64,000 bases of DNA from Labia minor (lineage: Eukaryota > Arthropoda > Insecta > Dermaptera > Spongiphoridae): NCBI GenBank assembly GCA_963082975.1, contig OY720350.1, positions 19,376,910 through 19,440,909 of the forward strand, read 5' to 3'. The notes below the pieces were generated by a model, which was given only the letters and a program-made list of their open reading frames with translations, was not told where the DNA came from and searched no databases. Both the position numbers and the translations under genes were made by a program. This document shows positions 25,131-37,280 of the stretch, in pieces (position 1 is the stretch's first letter; every line of letters starts with the position of its first letter).

Positions 25131-25664
25131 AAAAAACAGATATGGATATAACATAAATATTTTTAATTTTATTTTATTTATAATATATATGTAAGACCAG
25201 ACTGTGACGTCATGAATGACTGGATGATGTCATATAATTTTAAATTAAGAAAAAACTAATAAAGATGATTTTTCTCGAGGATAAAACCAATACAAAGTGC
25301 ATGATTCGTGGAGATATGTAAAACATCTCATGTGAAATTTGGTGTGAAAATAACCCTTCCCTTCCTATCATCCATCGCTAATACTACCACTTCCGGTTTC
25401 CGGATTTGCACTAAAAGTTGATCAATTCATCATATTGATGTATTAAGTAAATTTACCAAATTTCATCAAAATCCGTTGAGCCGTTCCAGCTGTACACATC
25501 TATACGGACGGATGGACAGACGGACAGACGGACGGACAGACATCATGCTAAAAATACTTTTTTCTGTTAAGAAAATGCTTGATTCGTGGAGATATGTAAA
25601 AATCTCCACATGTGAAATTTGGTGTGAAAACAATACCTCCCTTACTATCGTCGGTCGGTAAAAA
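25131..25664 (-). mobile_element. Family 1 HINE-like element (copy C, one end missing)
   Basis: Minus orientation. The hairpin end (GACCTGGCC...) is missing; the element begins at the CAGATATGGAT segment and runs to CGTCGGTCGGTAAAAA. One TGACGTCA is intact (25205-25212); the other has become TGATGTCA. It has an expanded GGAC microsatellite (25505-25540). Confidence 0.75.
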
Positions 25665-26170
25665 ATAATATTCGTACTTGCCTCTCTATTAGTTGCAAAA
25701 AAAGAGATTATTGATATTAGATTCAGGAATTCTGAAAAATAACCTTCTTATTCTTTAGTGACCTTCATTTCTTCATAAATAACATTAATACTCTCCTTAA
25801 ATTACTAATTGTCCCGGATTGTCGAGGTTGAATTGTAAAAATGAAAATGTCCCTCTCTACCCTTGGAACATGATTTGCAACCGGTAGCTGGGGATAGGAA
25901 AACCTATCGAACACCTTTCCAATTTCACCTCCCTAAATTGGTTAGTGCCTATGACTTGTTTTCTAGGCGTTGATTTTTTTTCCGCTGCATATTATTTTTT
26001 GGGGTGGATTAAGGCCCCTCACTAAAGATATCGCCTCCGGGCTTCAACGTCGTCGTTATTTGCTGCTTTACGATTTCTGTTTGTTAAAAGAGGAAAGTTC
26101 ATTTCGGAAGGTAAGAAGGGAGCACAGAGGGGCCGGAATAAATCACAGACAGTTGGTAATACGTTAAGCT
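25665..26170. promoter_or_regulatory. Mixed-composition island, candidate regulatory DNA
   Basis: The island at about 25800-26165 includes GCCTCCGGGCTTCAACGTCG. Short frames only. Function is unknown. Confidence 0.3.
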
Positions 26171-26989
26171 ATGATTGTATCATACCCCTGAAAAATCTTT
26201 TAGCTTTTGTTACGATTTCGTTAGAAATTGATATTTCAACATTTCTTATTGCTTACCCTTTCAAAGGGAATTTCAATATTAATGATCAATAAATTTTCAA
26301 TATGCTTAGTCACTAAAAATAACAATAAAATGAAATTTTTCGATAATAATTCAACACTCTTAGATAAAATACATGTCCCATCAAATAGGCGTGAATTCAA
26401 TTCACCCTTCAATAGATTAAAATAACAAATAATAGACAAAATGATTTATTTAAACAAACTTAAAGAAAAAAAAATATAATTTACATATAATATATAGATA
26501 ATAATATAATATAAAAGAGTTTATTTTTTTCTTTTATTATATTAAAAAACTACCCGAGAATATATAATATAAACATTATGATAAAATGAATATAGATATT
26601 TAATGGAAATTATTTTAATGAACAAATTATTCATTTTTTCATCTGACTTTTTGTATATCTATTTAAAATAGAGTAACGAGTAAATCTTTTAAGAGGTGAA
26701 ATTTATTTGAGGGCTATATTATAACGACTTTGGCCAAAATACACACACACACACACAAGTTTTCTTATATATATGTATATATTTATCTTAATATTCCTCC
26801 TCTTTTTAAGAATCTTAAAATAAAATTAATTCAATTTATTAATTAATTTATTTAACAAAATAAATTTGTCTATTAATAATAAAATATATTTCATAATAAT
26901 ATCAAATATTAAATATTTTAAATTTATAAATAATTGACTAACTATGGATTAGTAAATAATTAGAATTAAGATTACTATACTAAAGTGAA
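26171..26989. other. AT-rich non-coding DNA
   Basis: Contains an AC repeat (26741-26757). No gene is seen. Confidence 0.5.
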
Positions 26990-27540
26990 TATACCAGTAT
27001 TTGACACTATAAGGACATCTTTATAAGATAAATTTGATATCTTCTATTTTTTATCAGGTATCAATTTGAGTTTTGAGTGATATGATTCATTAGTTAATGA
27101 AAAGTTTCTCTGACACCAATACAATTTCTTATTTCTTTTATTTTTTTATATTTTTTTTAACATTAGCATCTAAAAGCACCAGTAGTTGACACCCTTAAAA
27201 TTAGATAATATGGACATTTAATTAATAATATTTAATATTGATGTCAATACTAAAAAACAAAAAATAAAAATAAAAATTAGTGATTTGCCTCCTTAAGCAT
27301 TCGAAGAACAAAATATTAAAATATTAATTTGTTCGATTCTATAAAAAGTAATTGTTGAGCCTTTTACTCAGACGGTGACTCAAAATTTATATATTGACAC
27401 ATTTTCAATAGAGAAAGAATTACTTTCATAAAGAGCGCATTTAGAATTGTTTCGGAAGATATAAGGCTTATTATCCGATATTAAATGTATATGTGTCAAC
27501 TACTGGTGGTACACTGCCAACTACTGGTACATTTACCTTA
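26990..27540. repeat. MITE-like repeat with ACCAGTA/TACTGGT ends
   Basis: TACCAGTATTTGACAC lies at the left (26992). Near the right end, CAACTACTGGTGG and CAACTACTGGTAC (to 27530) are in inverse orientation, and ACCAGTAGTTGACACC is in direct orientation at 27179. It resembles the palindrome at 61807-61987. No coding region. Confidence 0.45.
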
Positions 27541-27879
27541 AATTGTTTACTTACACATTTCCCAAAGAGACTGTAAGTCATAAATATTTTATCATTAAGT
27601 TATTCAAATGATTCTTAATATTTATATAAATATATACTTGTATAGTCATTTATTTAAACGACATAATTAATAACAATTTACTTGAATTACAAATATAATT
27701 TATCATTATCTTTATAAAAAATCAAATGTCTCCTTCTAATAACTTTATTAATATATATATATATATAGGTATATTTTTTTTATTCTTAAAATTTTAATCC
27801 TCAAAAAATAATTTTTTATTTAATTTTTTTGAAAAAAAAAAAGAAAAAGAGAGGAAGTGAATTTTTGATCAAGTGCTAT

Positions 27880-28240
27880 TACAGGAGAAGTACCAAATAC
27901 ATCTGTCAGTACAGGTATAAAGAATTGAATCAACAAGTGAGGAAGAACTGACTACCGGAAAACCTACCCCCATCCCCACTCACACTTTTCGCACCCTAGC
28001 CAAATTCCGGTATTGTAAAAATACCTTGCAAAAAGAAGAAAGAAGAAAAAAAATGAAACAACAACAACGGAAACGACCCTCTGATGTTTATTTTATCGAT
28101 TTTTGTCACAATTTATGATCGATGATGTTGATTTTTGATAGCATTAAGTATTATTGTTAATTTCCCCCCCCCCCCCACCAATCAACCGTTTTTAAAACGA
28201 CAATTCTTAAAGAGGATAAAAAAGTACGTTACTGAAGTGA
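27880..28240. other. Mixed patch with a C-run
   Basis: 27940-28075 is less AT-rich. A run of about 14 C at 28164-28177. Nothing is recognised. Confidence 0.3.
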
Positions 28241-28529
28241 ATTTTAGCACTTTTTTCTAGGGGAATTAGGAAGTTCAGATCCGATTGATGTATATTGATT
28301 CAACTTCTTTATAGATTTATGAAGTATTTCTTGATTTCTTACCAAGAAAAATTCATCAAAATATTTTTTCTATCTATCAAAAAAACAACAACAACAGATG
28401 CTTGCTTATTTCTTATTTTACTTGAAATGTCCATTTTCGCTGATCTTTTCGAAAATTTATTTATTTTTTTTTTTTATCAAAATCTTTATGAAGCGTCAAT
28501 CTTTTTTGTGTTTTTATTTTCATTCCAAA

Positions 28530-29045
28530 GTAAAGATAACCATCCACAGGGCATCTCCATCTGCGCCCTTATCTCATCCTAAGGTGTTAAAATCGAAAAC
28601 CCAGCTGCACCCACGCACCCGAGGGAGGCTCACCTTGGCAAGATTCTCACACAGCAACCTTATCGAGTCACTTGTCTATGATCCCCTCCACGACCGGAAG
28701 AAACCTTCAGCTAGTGCATTGTGGTTAGTAAAAAGAGGGCTCTATGTATATGGATATGCATAAAGCACCCTGATTTCCGGGGTTGCATCTCTCCCACCGA
28801 GCAATGAGATGAAGAGCACAGCTTCCGCCCCTGAGGAAGGCATCTGGCGCCACCAGGTGAAGGATACATCTGCCCGGGGAAGCAACAGGCTTCCGAATCT
28901 AAGAGAGTGAGAGAGAGAGGGAAAAATAACAACCATACAAGGTCGCCACGGGGTTTCGATTTAATTAACTAAGATGCTCTCAATTTGAAATCGGGAATCG
29001 AATTATACGAATCGAATGCACAGATGGCAGAAACTTTGATTTATA
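28530..29045. promoter_or_regulatory. GC-richer island, candidate regulatory module
   Basis: Sharp island with GGCGCCACCAGGTGAAGG (CAGGTG at 28855-28860) and a TTCTCACA (28644-28651) that fits the Su(H) consensus on the minus strand. Frames are open in both directions without a known domain. Confidence 0.35.
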
Positions 29046-29190
29046 ATACTAGAATATTTAAAATAATTTTTCTACAATCAATCATACAATTTCATCATAA
29101 AATAAAATAAAACACCTTATATAGATAATAAAAAATATATTTATTAAAATAAAATTGAATAATCAGATAAATCAAACAGATTCTTTGATG

Positions 29191-29224
29191 ATTAATACCA
29201 TCTTTTTACTAAGATGGTATTAAT
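29191..29224. repeat. Perfect 14-bp hairpin
   Basis: ATTAATACCATCTT (29191-29204) pairs perfectly with 29211-29224 across a 6-nt loop. Confidence 0.7.
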
Positions 29225-29373
29225 GGTATTAAGAAATAAGGATATCATTTTTTTTAGTTTTAAAAAAAATAATAATACATTAATTTTCTAGGAAATTGAT
29301 AAATAATATTTTATATCAATTCTATTCGGTTAATAAAAATTTCCGACAATGAATACAAAATTAATACTTAGTA

Positions 29374-29620
29374 AACTACCACTTCTGGTTTCCGGATATA
29401 CACCAAAATTTGATGAATTCATACTACTGATGCATTAAGTAAATATATCGAATTATATCAAAATCCGTTGAGCCATTCAGGCTTGTACTTCTTATTACGG
29501 ACACACAATGGATGGACAGACAGCATGCTAAAAATATTTTTTTCTGTTAACAAAATGAATTAAGTAAAAATCTACACATGTGAAATTTGGTGTGAAAACA
29601 ATATCTTCCCTTCCTAAAAA
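29374..29620 (-). mobile_element. Family 1 fragment (copy D, degraded)
   Basis: The middle to left part only: CTACCACTTCTGGTTTCCGG, then TTGAGCCATTCAGGC, CATGCTAAAAATA and GTGAAATTTGGTGTGAAAAC. It is clearly more diverged than the other copies and has lost the GTCC repeat and both ends. Confidence 0.65.
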
Positions 29621-30600
29621 TAAAAAGAGAAAAGTAAATAATAACATAGATATGAATATTTTGAATTGAGTTCTAATTGCTTTAATATAAAGTGGCCATT
29701 AACGAAATAATTTTACATATTTAAAATGTACTTGGAATGTTAATAAATAATATTTTAATTAGCATATTACTAGTAGTAATAAATAATATTAAGAAAAATG
29801 AGACTTATTTAAGAACCAAACCAAAAATTATTTAAAACCATCAAAAATTGATTATTTTTAAATTTAATTTTGATGCAACAAAAAAGAAATTACATGCAAA
29901 ATTAGAAATATATGAAAACGACTATAGAGATGTAGTTTTAAATTAACAAAATCCAGAAAAGCTATGAAATAATCATCTATCTATACATTATTATTTTTTA
30001 TATTTATTTTATCAAAAAATACAAATGAATATTATTTTTTATATAAAAAATTACAATTTTAATATAAATGATAATATTTTTTGTATTGAATTTTGAATAA
30101 ATGTTTATTTAAATAATTTAAATATACAAATAATAATTTTTTCATATTTAATATTATTATTAGGAAAATATTAATATTTTTATTAATATTTGGTACAATA
30201 AAATACATCAGATTGTATGTGAAATGTGGAAAAAAATAATATTTTGATTTAATTGAAAATCGATATAATAAAAAATTTAAAATATAATTTAACTTTGAAT
30301 ATTTAATTCATTTTTATGATTCTTTCTCGAAAAGTTGATTTTTAAAATTAATTCAATTCAAGTTGAATATTAATCAAACAAATATTTATATTTTATTTAT
30401 TTATTTTTTATTTAATTCTTCATTTAAATTAAAACCTGTTACAGGTAAATAATGCAGATTATTTTTTTTTATCTTTGGTGATCTGAATTTATATAATGTA
30501 TAATAAAAATATTTCTTTTAAAAATTAGTACGTCTGTTCTTTTTTCAAAAATTTCTTTTTTTTTGATATGATTTATAGATATTTTTTTATAAATCACAGC
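29621..30600. other. AT-rich non-coding DNA
   Basis: No gene or repeat is recognised. Confidence 0.5.
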
Positions 30601-31420
30601 TGATTACCTATAGATGAAGATGAAAAGGTAGCTAGCCGATTCTCATCACCATCCCCTGTTACGAAGATCATCATCATTGGGTCATAACTCACCCCTAACC
30701 AGTCCTATTCACTCACTGAAACCACTGACATCCATTCTTTACAATTAGAGTTCTTTGTGAAATATTGCCAAAAAACTTGAACATCAAAGAATAAAATCAA
30801 TAAGAAAAAATGTAAAAAAAGAATTAGACATTCAACATTAGTTACTAAATCATAATGAATTGATTTATAAATATTTTAATAAAAACTTTAAAATATTTTA
30901 AAAGAATGTGTAACTAAATAATATAATTGAATAATATATGTTTTTTAAGACAGGGTGAGTATATATTTCATATTTATAATTCTTATTAAAATAAAGTATT
31001 AAATAACTTAATAATTATTTAGAAAGTGTATTATATATATTATTATATCAGTGATAGCTATATATATATACCATATATATATATATATAAAGATATTTAG
31101 TCTAAATTTACGAGAGAACAAAATTGGCAATTTATTGCAATTAGAATTATAATATTTATCTAAATAATTATTAAAATATGACAAAATTCAAATGATTTTA
31201 GCCGAAGAGTAAAATAAATTATTAATTCAATACTAAAAATTTTAAAGTGATAATTAAATTTAAATTTAAGAGTTTATTTAGTATTTTAATTTGAATATTT
31301 ATATAAATAGAAAATTACTAAATCTAGTGATTTTCTTTATTCTTTAATGAAATAATTATTTAAGAAAATTATGATGCAACCTCAATTAAATATAACAAAT
31401 TAAAGTATTATTAATATTGT
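30601..31420. other. Small mixed patch then AT-rich DNA
   Basis: 30600-30760 is less AT-rich (ATCACCATCCCCTGTTACG). The rest is TA-rich. No gene is seen. Confidence 0.4.
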
Positions 31421-31630
31421 ATTAACACACTATGAGCGGGGCGGGTATTTGTACCCGTTGCGGGGACTGTCACTTATAAGTGGGGCGGGTATTTATACCC
31501 GTTGCCACTTATATAATATATATTTTCCCTTGTATCACTTAAAATTACTTATTTTAAACGATAACTAATATATATCCCTCATATAAGTGGCAACGGGTAT
31601 AAATACCCGCCCCGCTCATAGTGTGTTAAT
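31421..31630. mobile_element. TTAA-flanked palindromic MITE
   Basis: TTAA on each side of inverse ends CACACTATGAGCGGGGCGGG and its complement, which continue through a GGTATTTGTACCCGTTGC-type arm. The left arm repeats the GGGGCGGGTATTT...ACCCGTTG motif twice. TTAA is the piggyBac target, so a piggyBac-type MITE is likely. No coding region. Confidence 0.7.
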
Positions 31631-31763
31631 ATTATTAATTTTTTTTTATAATTTATTATTTTTTTTTATATAATTGATTATTTTTAGATAATTTATAAAT
31701 AGAAACAGTCTGAAATTACTTTTGAATAAAATATCAAGAAATTTTTAAAGTAAATTCTTAATA

Positions 31764-32311
31764 CAGGGTCCGGCAGGGAGGTGTTACCTTTTAGTGTCCG
31801 CCATAACTTACGTGGAAGGAGGGCTAGCATATGCGTAAAGGTTCATATACATTCGTTATTAATTGCAATTTCAGTAGTAATGGAGCCTTGGTCGATTGAA
31901 CAATTTGTCTTTGATTACGATACCTTTGTTGCAACCGGTCATTCAGCCACCTATCCAGATCTCTCCGTATTTCTTATGGGGCTACTTGAAATCTCGATTT
32001 TACATTAAAAAATCACGGACTCTTGAATCTCTTGCTGAAGTAATTACTCGAAAAATTCGAGAAATTCTCCTTGCTCTGCTTGAAAGGTGTATAGACAATT
32101 TCTTCACTCGCCTGCAACAATGCCTGGATAAGAACGGCCGCCATTTTGATGATGCATTTTTCGCACTTAAATTGCAATACATTGTTGTTATGCTTTATGG
32201 TTATTAAATGGCATTGTATTTGTAATGTTTAAGCAAAATAATAATTGAAGTTTATTTAAAAATACATGTGTTAGTATGTTTTGAAAAGTGTAATACTCCC
32301 TGTCGGACCTG
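31764..32311 (+). mobile_element. Internally deleted DDE transposon (Tc1/mariner superfamily)
   Basis: Inverse ends of about 30 bp: CAGGGTCCGGCAGGGAGG at the left and CTCCCTGTCGGACCTG at the right. Inside, 31880-31955 encodes WSIEQFVFDYDTFVATGHSAT, like the N-terminal DNA-binding block of insect transposases of this group. From about 31951, in another frame, YFLWGYLKSRFY, TLESLAEVITRKIREI and RLQQCLDKNGRHFDD match their C-terminal end. The catalytic middle is missing, with the junction near the PDLS-YFLWGYLK block, so it is a non-autonomous deletion product. Confidence 0.7.
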
Positions 32312-32615
32312 TTCAAACATCAAATATTGATTAAATTCATTAATTGTTAATCTTGACCGTAATTTAACAATTTTTCTTTCTCTATCATATTTCTTATATT
32401 AATATTAAATAAATATTTCAAATCTTGACTTTTACATTTATTCAATAAACAACTGAAATCATCTGATATCATTAATAACCCTTTCAAAACATTTTGACTC
32501 TGGTTCAAAAATGATTTATCTTTTTCATCTGTATTTTTTCTAAAAGATTACTTGATATCCTTTTGATTCATTATTGGAAAAAAAAATTTTCTAAGACACA
32601 AATTCTAGATTCTTT

Positions 32616-32791
32616 GAATAAAGAACCTAATTAAAATGAATTAGTTAATTAATTTTCTAGGGATCTCTCTAATAAAACACTTGCATTTAAATTAAAAATG
32701 GTGACAAAATTAAAAATTAAATGCAAGCGTTTTATTTGAGAGATCCCTAGAAAATTAATTAACTAATTCATTTTAATTAGGCTCTTTATTC
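32616..32791. repeat. Long near-perfect foldback
   Basis: Arms of 75 bp (32616-32690 and 32717-32791) pair with only a few mismatches around a 26-nt loop. No TSD was recognised and no coding region. It could be a foldback MITE or give a long hairpin RNA. Confidence 0.8.
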
Positions 32792-33063
32792 AAAATATCT
32801 AGACCATTGTTGTTGAAGTGCCAAGTAGGCGGACCCTTGTAGAACCCCATCATGAAGAAGAATATACTTTTTGAGGCTAAGAGAAAAATTATTTTCTAGT
32901 TTTTAGTGCATTTATAAATAAAACACTGTAACTTAATTTTTTTTTAATTTTTTAGTAAATAAATTTTTAAGGTTTTAAGTTTCATTTGAATATACTTTGA
33001 GATTATAAATGCTACTTAATGATGGGTTAAAATTTATTAATTAAATTATTAATTAATTAATTA

Positions 33064-33251
33064 ATTAAGAAAATGAAAACTTTATTTCATATTCATGTTT
33101 TCTCATCCAAATCTGAAAAGTGTACAAAATTTTAGTTTGATTGGTCAACTTTAAATAATTAATTAATAAAGAAAATGAAAACTTTATTTCATATTCATGT
33201 TTTGTCATCCAAATCTGAAAAGTGTGCAAAGATTTAGTTCGATTAGTCAAC
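33064..33251. repeat. Tandem duplication, period about 102 bp
   Basis: Two units starting AAGAAAATGAAAACTTTATT and ending in a GTCAACT segment, about 90% alike over roughly 85 bp. Origin unknown. Confidence 0.8.
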
Positions 33252-33299
33252 TGCAACTGTGTTAAAAATGAGTTACCAGAGTACTCAGTAGAGACTTCA

Positions 33300-33640
33300 A
33301 TATTGGGTAAGGCATTGGCTAAATCAACATGTCAGAAGTAATATTATCCATCTCTTGCCACATGCATAGTACTAATTTAAAAAAAAACGTTAACAAAACG
33401 ACTTTTGTGCCTTGAATGTACTAAACCCTTGACGTATCTCGAAACTTGTGACTTATGTTTGAGAAATGGTATCAAAATATTGTTTGACGTAACTCGAGGA
33501 TTGCCTGTAGTTTAAATATATTTAATTATTATTTTTTTAATATTTATTTAAGAATATGAAACCAAATTTAAGAATTGAACAAAATATATTAAATTAAAAA
33601 AAACATTTTTTAGGTGAGAAAGCAATAATTAAGAATGGAT
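33300..33640. other. Unrecognised mixed DNA
   Basis: Low complexity is modest here, and phrases such as TTGACGTATCTCGAAACTTG and TTGACGTAACTCGAGGATTG repeat loosely (about 33429 and 33484). No gene is recognised. Confidence 0.3.
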
Positions 33641-34450
33641 ATCCTCTGGGCCAACCTTAAATAACCCTCCTGAATCTGTCATATATCATTATTTATTATT
33701 TATATACATTTTTTAAATATAATTCTTTTCCGCCCCTTTTGGTATTTAAGAAATCTTTTGATATTAAAGATAGACTGTTCCGTTGTATTGTTTGCCGAAA
33801 GGGTTGGAAATCATTAGAAAGCATAAATCAGATCCCACCCAGATACCACGCATAATAATTCATTAATCTTCCCCCGCCAATCGGATAAATATGATCTAAT
33901 GATTTCAAAGACACCAGCTGATTTTTTTTCTCGGGTCTATCGAAGGAGTTTGTATATATATATATATGTTATATGTCTATGATTTATCGAACATCGCCAC
34001 ATGTTTTCATTGCCGAGCAGGAAGCATAAAAGTTCATTCTCTGATAAAAAGCTCAGCTGAAGGTGTTGGTGGATATGAACTGCTTTCAGGCAGTGAAGGA
34101 ATGGTGGATCATCAGGGCGGACATATGCCCAAGCAACAGGCATAGTGATTTTTTAAAATTCCGCTACAAAAGAGCCCATCTGTTGCTTTTTGGGGGCCAC
34201 CGGAAGGAAACCTCCCCGTGCAGGTGATAACCCCTTTACTCATAAAACGTCTTTTCTATTGGTATTTTTGCCCTTGAAATGTGCACCACAATTACATTGA
34301 CCTTCAAAAAGGGGGTAAAGAATAAGAAGAAGAAAAAAAAACCGCGAACTCAAAACTGGGCCATCATCTTTGAATGAAATGTCGGAGGAGGAAATGAGAA
34401 GGCGGGAACTAAATACAAAAACAAAACCATCATTTGAAGATTTACACAAT
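33640..34450. promoter_or_regulatory. GC-richer island, candidate regulatory module
   Basis: About 800 bp of mixed composition 5-6 kb upstream of the Delta start site. It contains CAGCTG/CAGCTGA sites near 33916 and 34053. Frames are short and open on both strands. Function is inferred from composition and position only. Confidence 0.35.
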
Positions 34451-34959
34451 TATTATTATTTAACCACACAAAACATTAATATTTTTAACAGTTCAACTAA
34501 GTAAGATTTATTATTAAACTTTATTCAAATTACATTTAACAACCAGACACCAGTAAATTATTATTTAAATAAAAATATAATAAATTTCTTTAAATTAGAT
34601 TAAATTACATTTAATAAAATTAAATTTTTATTATAAAACAATATATTTTAAATTAAATATTAATATTTATATATAGTAATGATTATATTATATGATATAT
34701 ATATTATTATTTAAAATATGAATTATATTTTTTATTTTAGAAATCTCTTAATCAAAATTTTAACTAACTATGATAGAAAATATTTAGTCTATTTCTCATA
34801 ATAATAAAATAAAATTATTATTTGTGTATCAGAATACTAATTTTGATGTTAATATTTTTATTTTCGTTAATTTCTAAAAAAAAAAAATAAACATAGTCTT
34901 TATAAAATTATAATAAATAAATCAAAAAAAAAAAATTGAGGAAATTTTTAATCGATAAT

Positions 34960-35570
34960 GAGCTGTTTTGAAGCAGGAAATGGAAAAAGGAAATTGGAAG
35001 CAGTATTTCAGATTTGACATCGAAAGATGTATTTTGAAAGGGCTCAGGTCATGACAGAGGATTCAGCGAATGGTTCAGGTCATATCCTGGCTGCTGACTG
35101 AAGTGGTGCATACGACATTTCGGAAGTCTTTAGGGATTTTCAGGGCAACTCGCGACCTCAACATTTCCTGGAAGCGTGCCATTGGAGGTCGCGGGTTCCT
35201 GCAGATGCTGCCAAAATCTCTTATCTCTCAGGTTTCGAGAAAATCTTCGTCTTATTCTTCTTGATTCTTTAAGCCCTTGGCTATCATGAGGGGGATTTTA
35301 TTTTTTTTTTTTTATTTTTTTGTTATAAATTATTTCTTTATATTTTTTTTTATCACTCATCCCTACAAAGTTCTCTTCATGTCTTTGGTCCGCCCGGGAG
35401 GACACCATCTGCTCTTAAGCTCGGCGTTTTTCGTAATCACTCGGTTTGTTTCGGTCGTGTGGCACAAGCGTGCCACCGGCCAATCACAAGAAAGCTTACG
35501 CGTGACGTCACCAGCGCCCAGGGCTGTTTTTTCTTACTCTCTCTCTCTCTCTTTGCACTGATATCATCTG
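34960..35570. promoter_or_regulatory. GC-richer island, candidate regulatory module
   Basis: Contains GGCACAAGCGTGCC (35461-35474, an interrupted HES-type palindrome), TGACGTCA near 35503-35510, and CT repeats at its end. Located about 4 kb upstream of the promoter. Confidence 0.4.
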
Positions 35571-35689
35571 AATTATCAATCAAAAAAAAAAATTGTTTTG
35601 ATTTGATATCAATTTGAAGTTATATTCATAAAATGAGAGAGATTTAAATATGAGGGTGGTGGAGAGAGGGAAGAAGAAATTCTTATATA

Positions 35690-35860
35690 GGGGATGTGAC
35701 AACACGTGAACGAAAAGGCCACCCCGGAAGCTCATCTCCGCCCCCGAATCAGGGGCACGTGCAGTGCACGTGTGCATCCGACATTATCATATCACGGACA
35801 AAGTGTAAAGCAATCCACAATACTATACACTCCTACATGAAAAGACACGTGCTTTTGAAT
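35690..35860. promoter_or_regulatory. Cluster of four CACGTG boxes
   Basis: CACGTG at 35703-35708, 35756-35761, 35767-35772 and 35846-35851. The middle two sit 11 bp apart, one within GGGGCACGTGC. About 3.8 kb upstream of the predicted Delta start site. Confidence 0.5.
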
Positions 35861-36104
35861 CAGTGGAAATAATCTTGACAAGGTGTTCATCATTTCAACA
35901 AATCAATAAAATCAAAAAATCCAGCTGAAGGGAAGGAGAATTAATTAATTACATCAAAATTCATCAAGTAATTGATACACACTTAAATCACATTCTAATA
36001 ATAATAGACCTTTAAATAAATAATTCTTTATTATTTTTTTTTTTATTTAATTAATAAAATGATAAGATTTCAGGTTTTTGATCCTTTTATACAAATCGAT
36101 TACT

Positions 36105-36135
<31 letters not shown>

Positions 36136-36589
36136 ACATATATAAGTATATTTAAAAAATATATTAAATAGACAATTTTTTTTTTTTTGGAAATTTTATT
36201 CTCAAGACTTTATTTAATAATATAATTAAGTTAATAACTATAAATATATATTTTAAAACTTAAATATATATATATATATTGTTACTGTATCAGAATGTAA
36301 TTAATTTCATATAATAAATATATAAACAGGGTATCAAATTTAATTGAGCAAAATTAATAATATTTTTATATTTTATGAATTAAATGTTGAATATATTTTT
36401 TTAAATCAAACAAATTATTTATTATTTTATTTATTTATTTATTATTTGTAATATTAAGCAAATATTCAACCGTTAAAATAAATAAATAAAATAATTTGAA
36501 AAATCCAAAAGGGGACATTTATAATTTTTGGAATAATATTATTTGTTTTTGTTTTCAATAAATTTGAGGCTTTAATTAATGAATGAATT

Positions 36590-37280
36590 AATTAAAATTC
36601 GGGACTTTGAACCCTTGGATTGTGTCATTAGAATATGTGTATTTTAAAGATGATCAATTCGGTTATCGGCCTTGTTTGCAAGTTATCAATGACGAAGCCG
36701 TTCGAATCAAGGTCGGCTTGGTGGGGGGAATAAGGAGGATTGGACTCATGTTTGGCTGAGCATTGCCAGGGCAGGTGTGGCCCTTTACTAGTGTTGGTGT
36801 TGAGCTTATATATATATATATGTATATATATTTATATATGTATGTATGTGTGTGTGTATGTATGTATGGGGACAAATCGAGAGGGACGAAGAGGGACGTA
36901 TATACATATGCTATCTACATAACATCTGCTCCTGGTAGAAGGCGTGTCCAAAATGGGCCACAAAAATTGTGGCCAAGTCTGGCCCAATACATTGGAGTGT
37001 AAGTTTGCGACACCCCTACGGGCCAAGTGAATCTATATTATCCTAATCATATTTCTAGAATAAAAAAATCAGAATAGCAAAAGGGGTGGCTCTATTGGCG
37101 GGAGGTGAAGGAGGAGGGGAAGAACAAGTTGTCCAGGAAGGAAGGAAGCTTCGGATTGCGTTTCAAACCCGACACAGAGGCATTGATTTGTAGAGTAAGG
37201 GAGGGAATATTTTATCAGCAACCCTTTACTGAATGCATTCATAGGGTGGACGTTTCAACGAGTCTCGTTAACAATTAACA
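36590..37280. promoter_or_regulatory. GC-richer island interrupted by a TA/TG repeat
   Basis: Mixed-composition DNA with a TA then TATG/TG microsatellite at 36808-36867. Two TGGGCCACAA/TTGTGGCC-like motifs and TGGCCC motifs lie near 36955-37020. Frames are repeat-driven. No gene is seen. Confidence 0.3.

Noticed and set aside
25476-25661. Frame with RTDGRTD repeats, and a matching minus frame in copy E (53611-53793)
   Set aside because: Both come from the GTCC microsatellite of the family 1 element.
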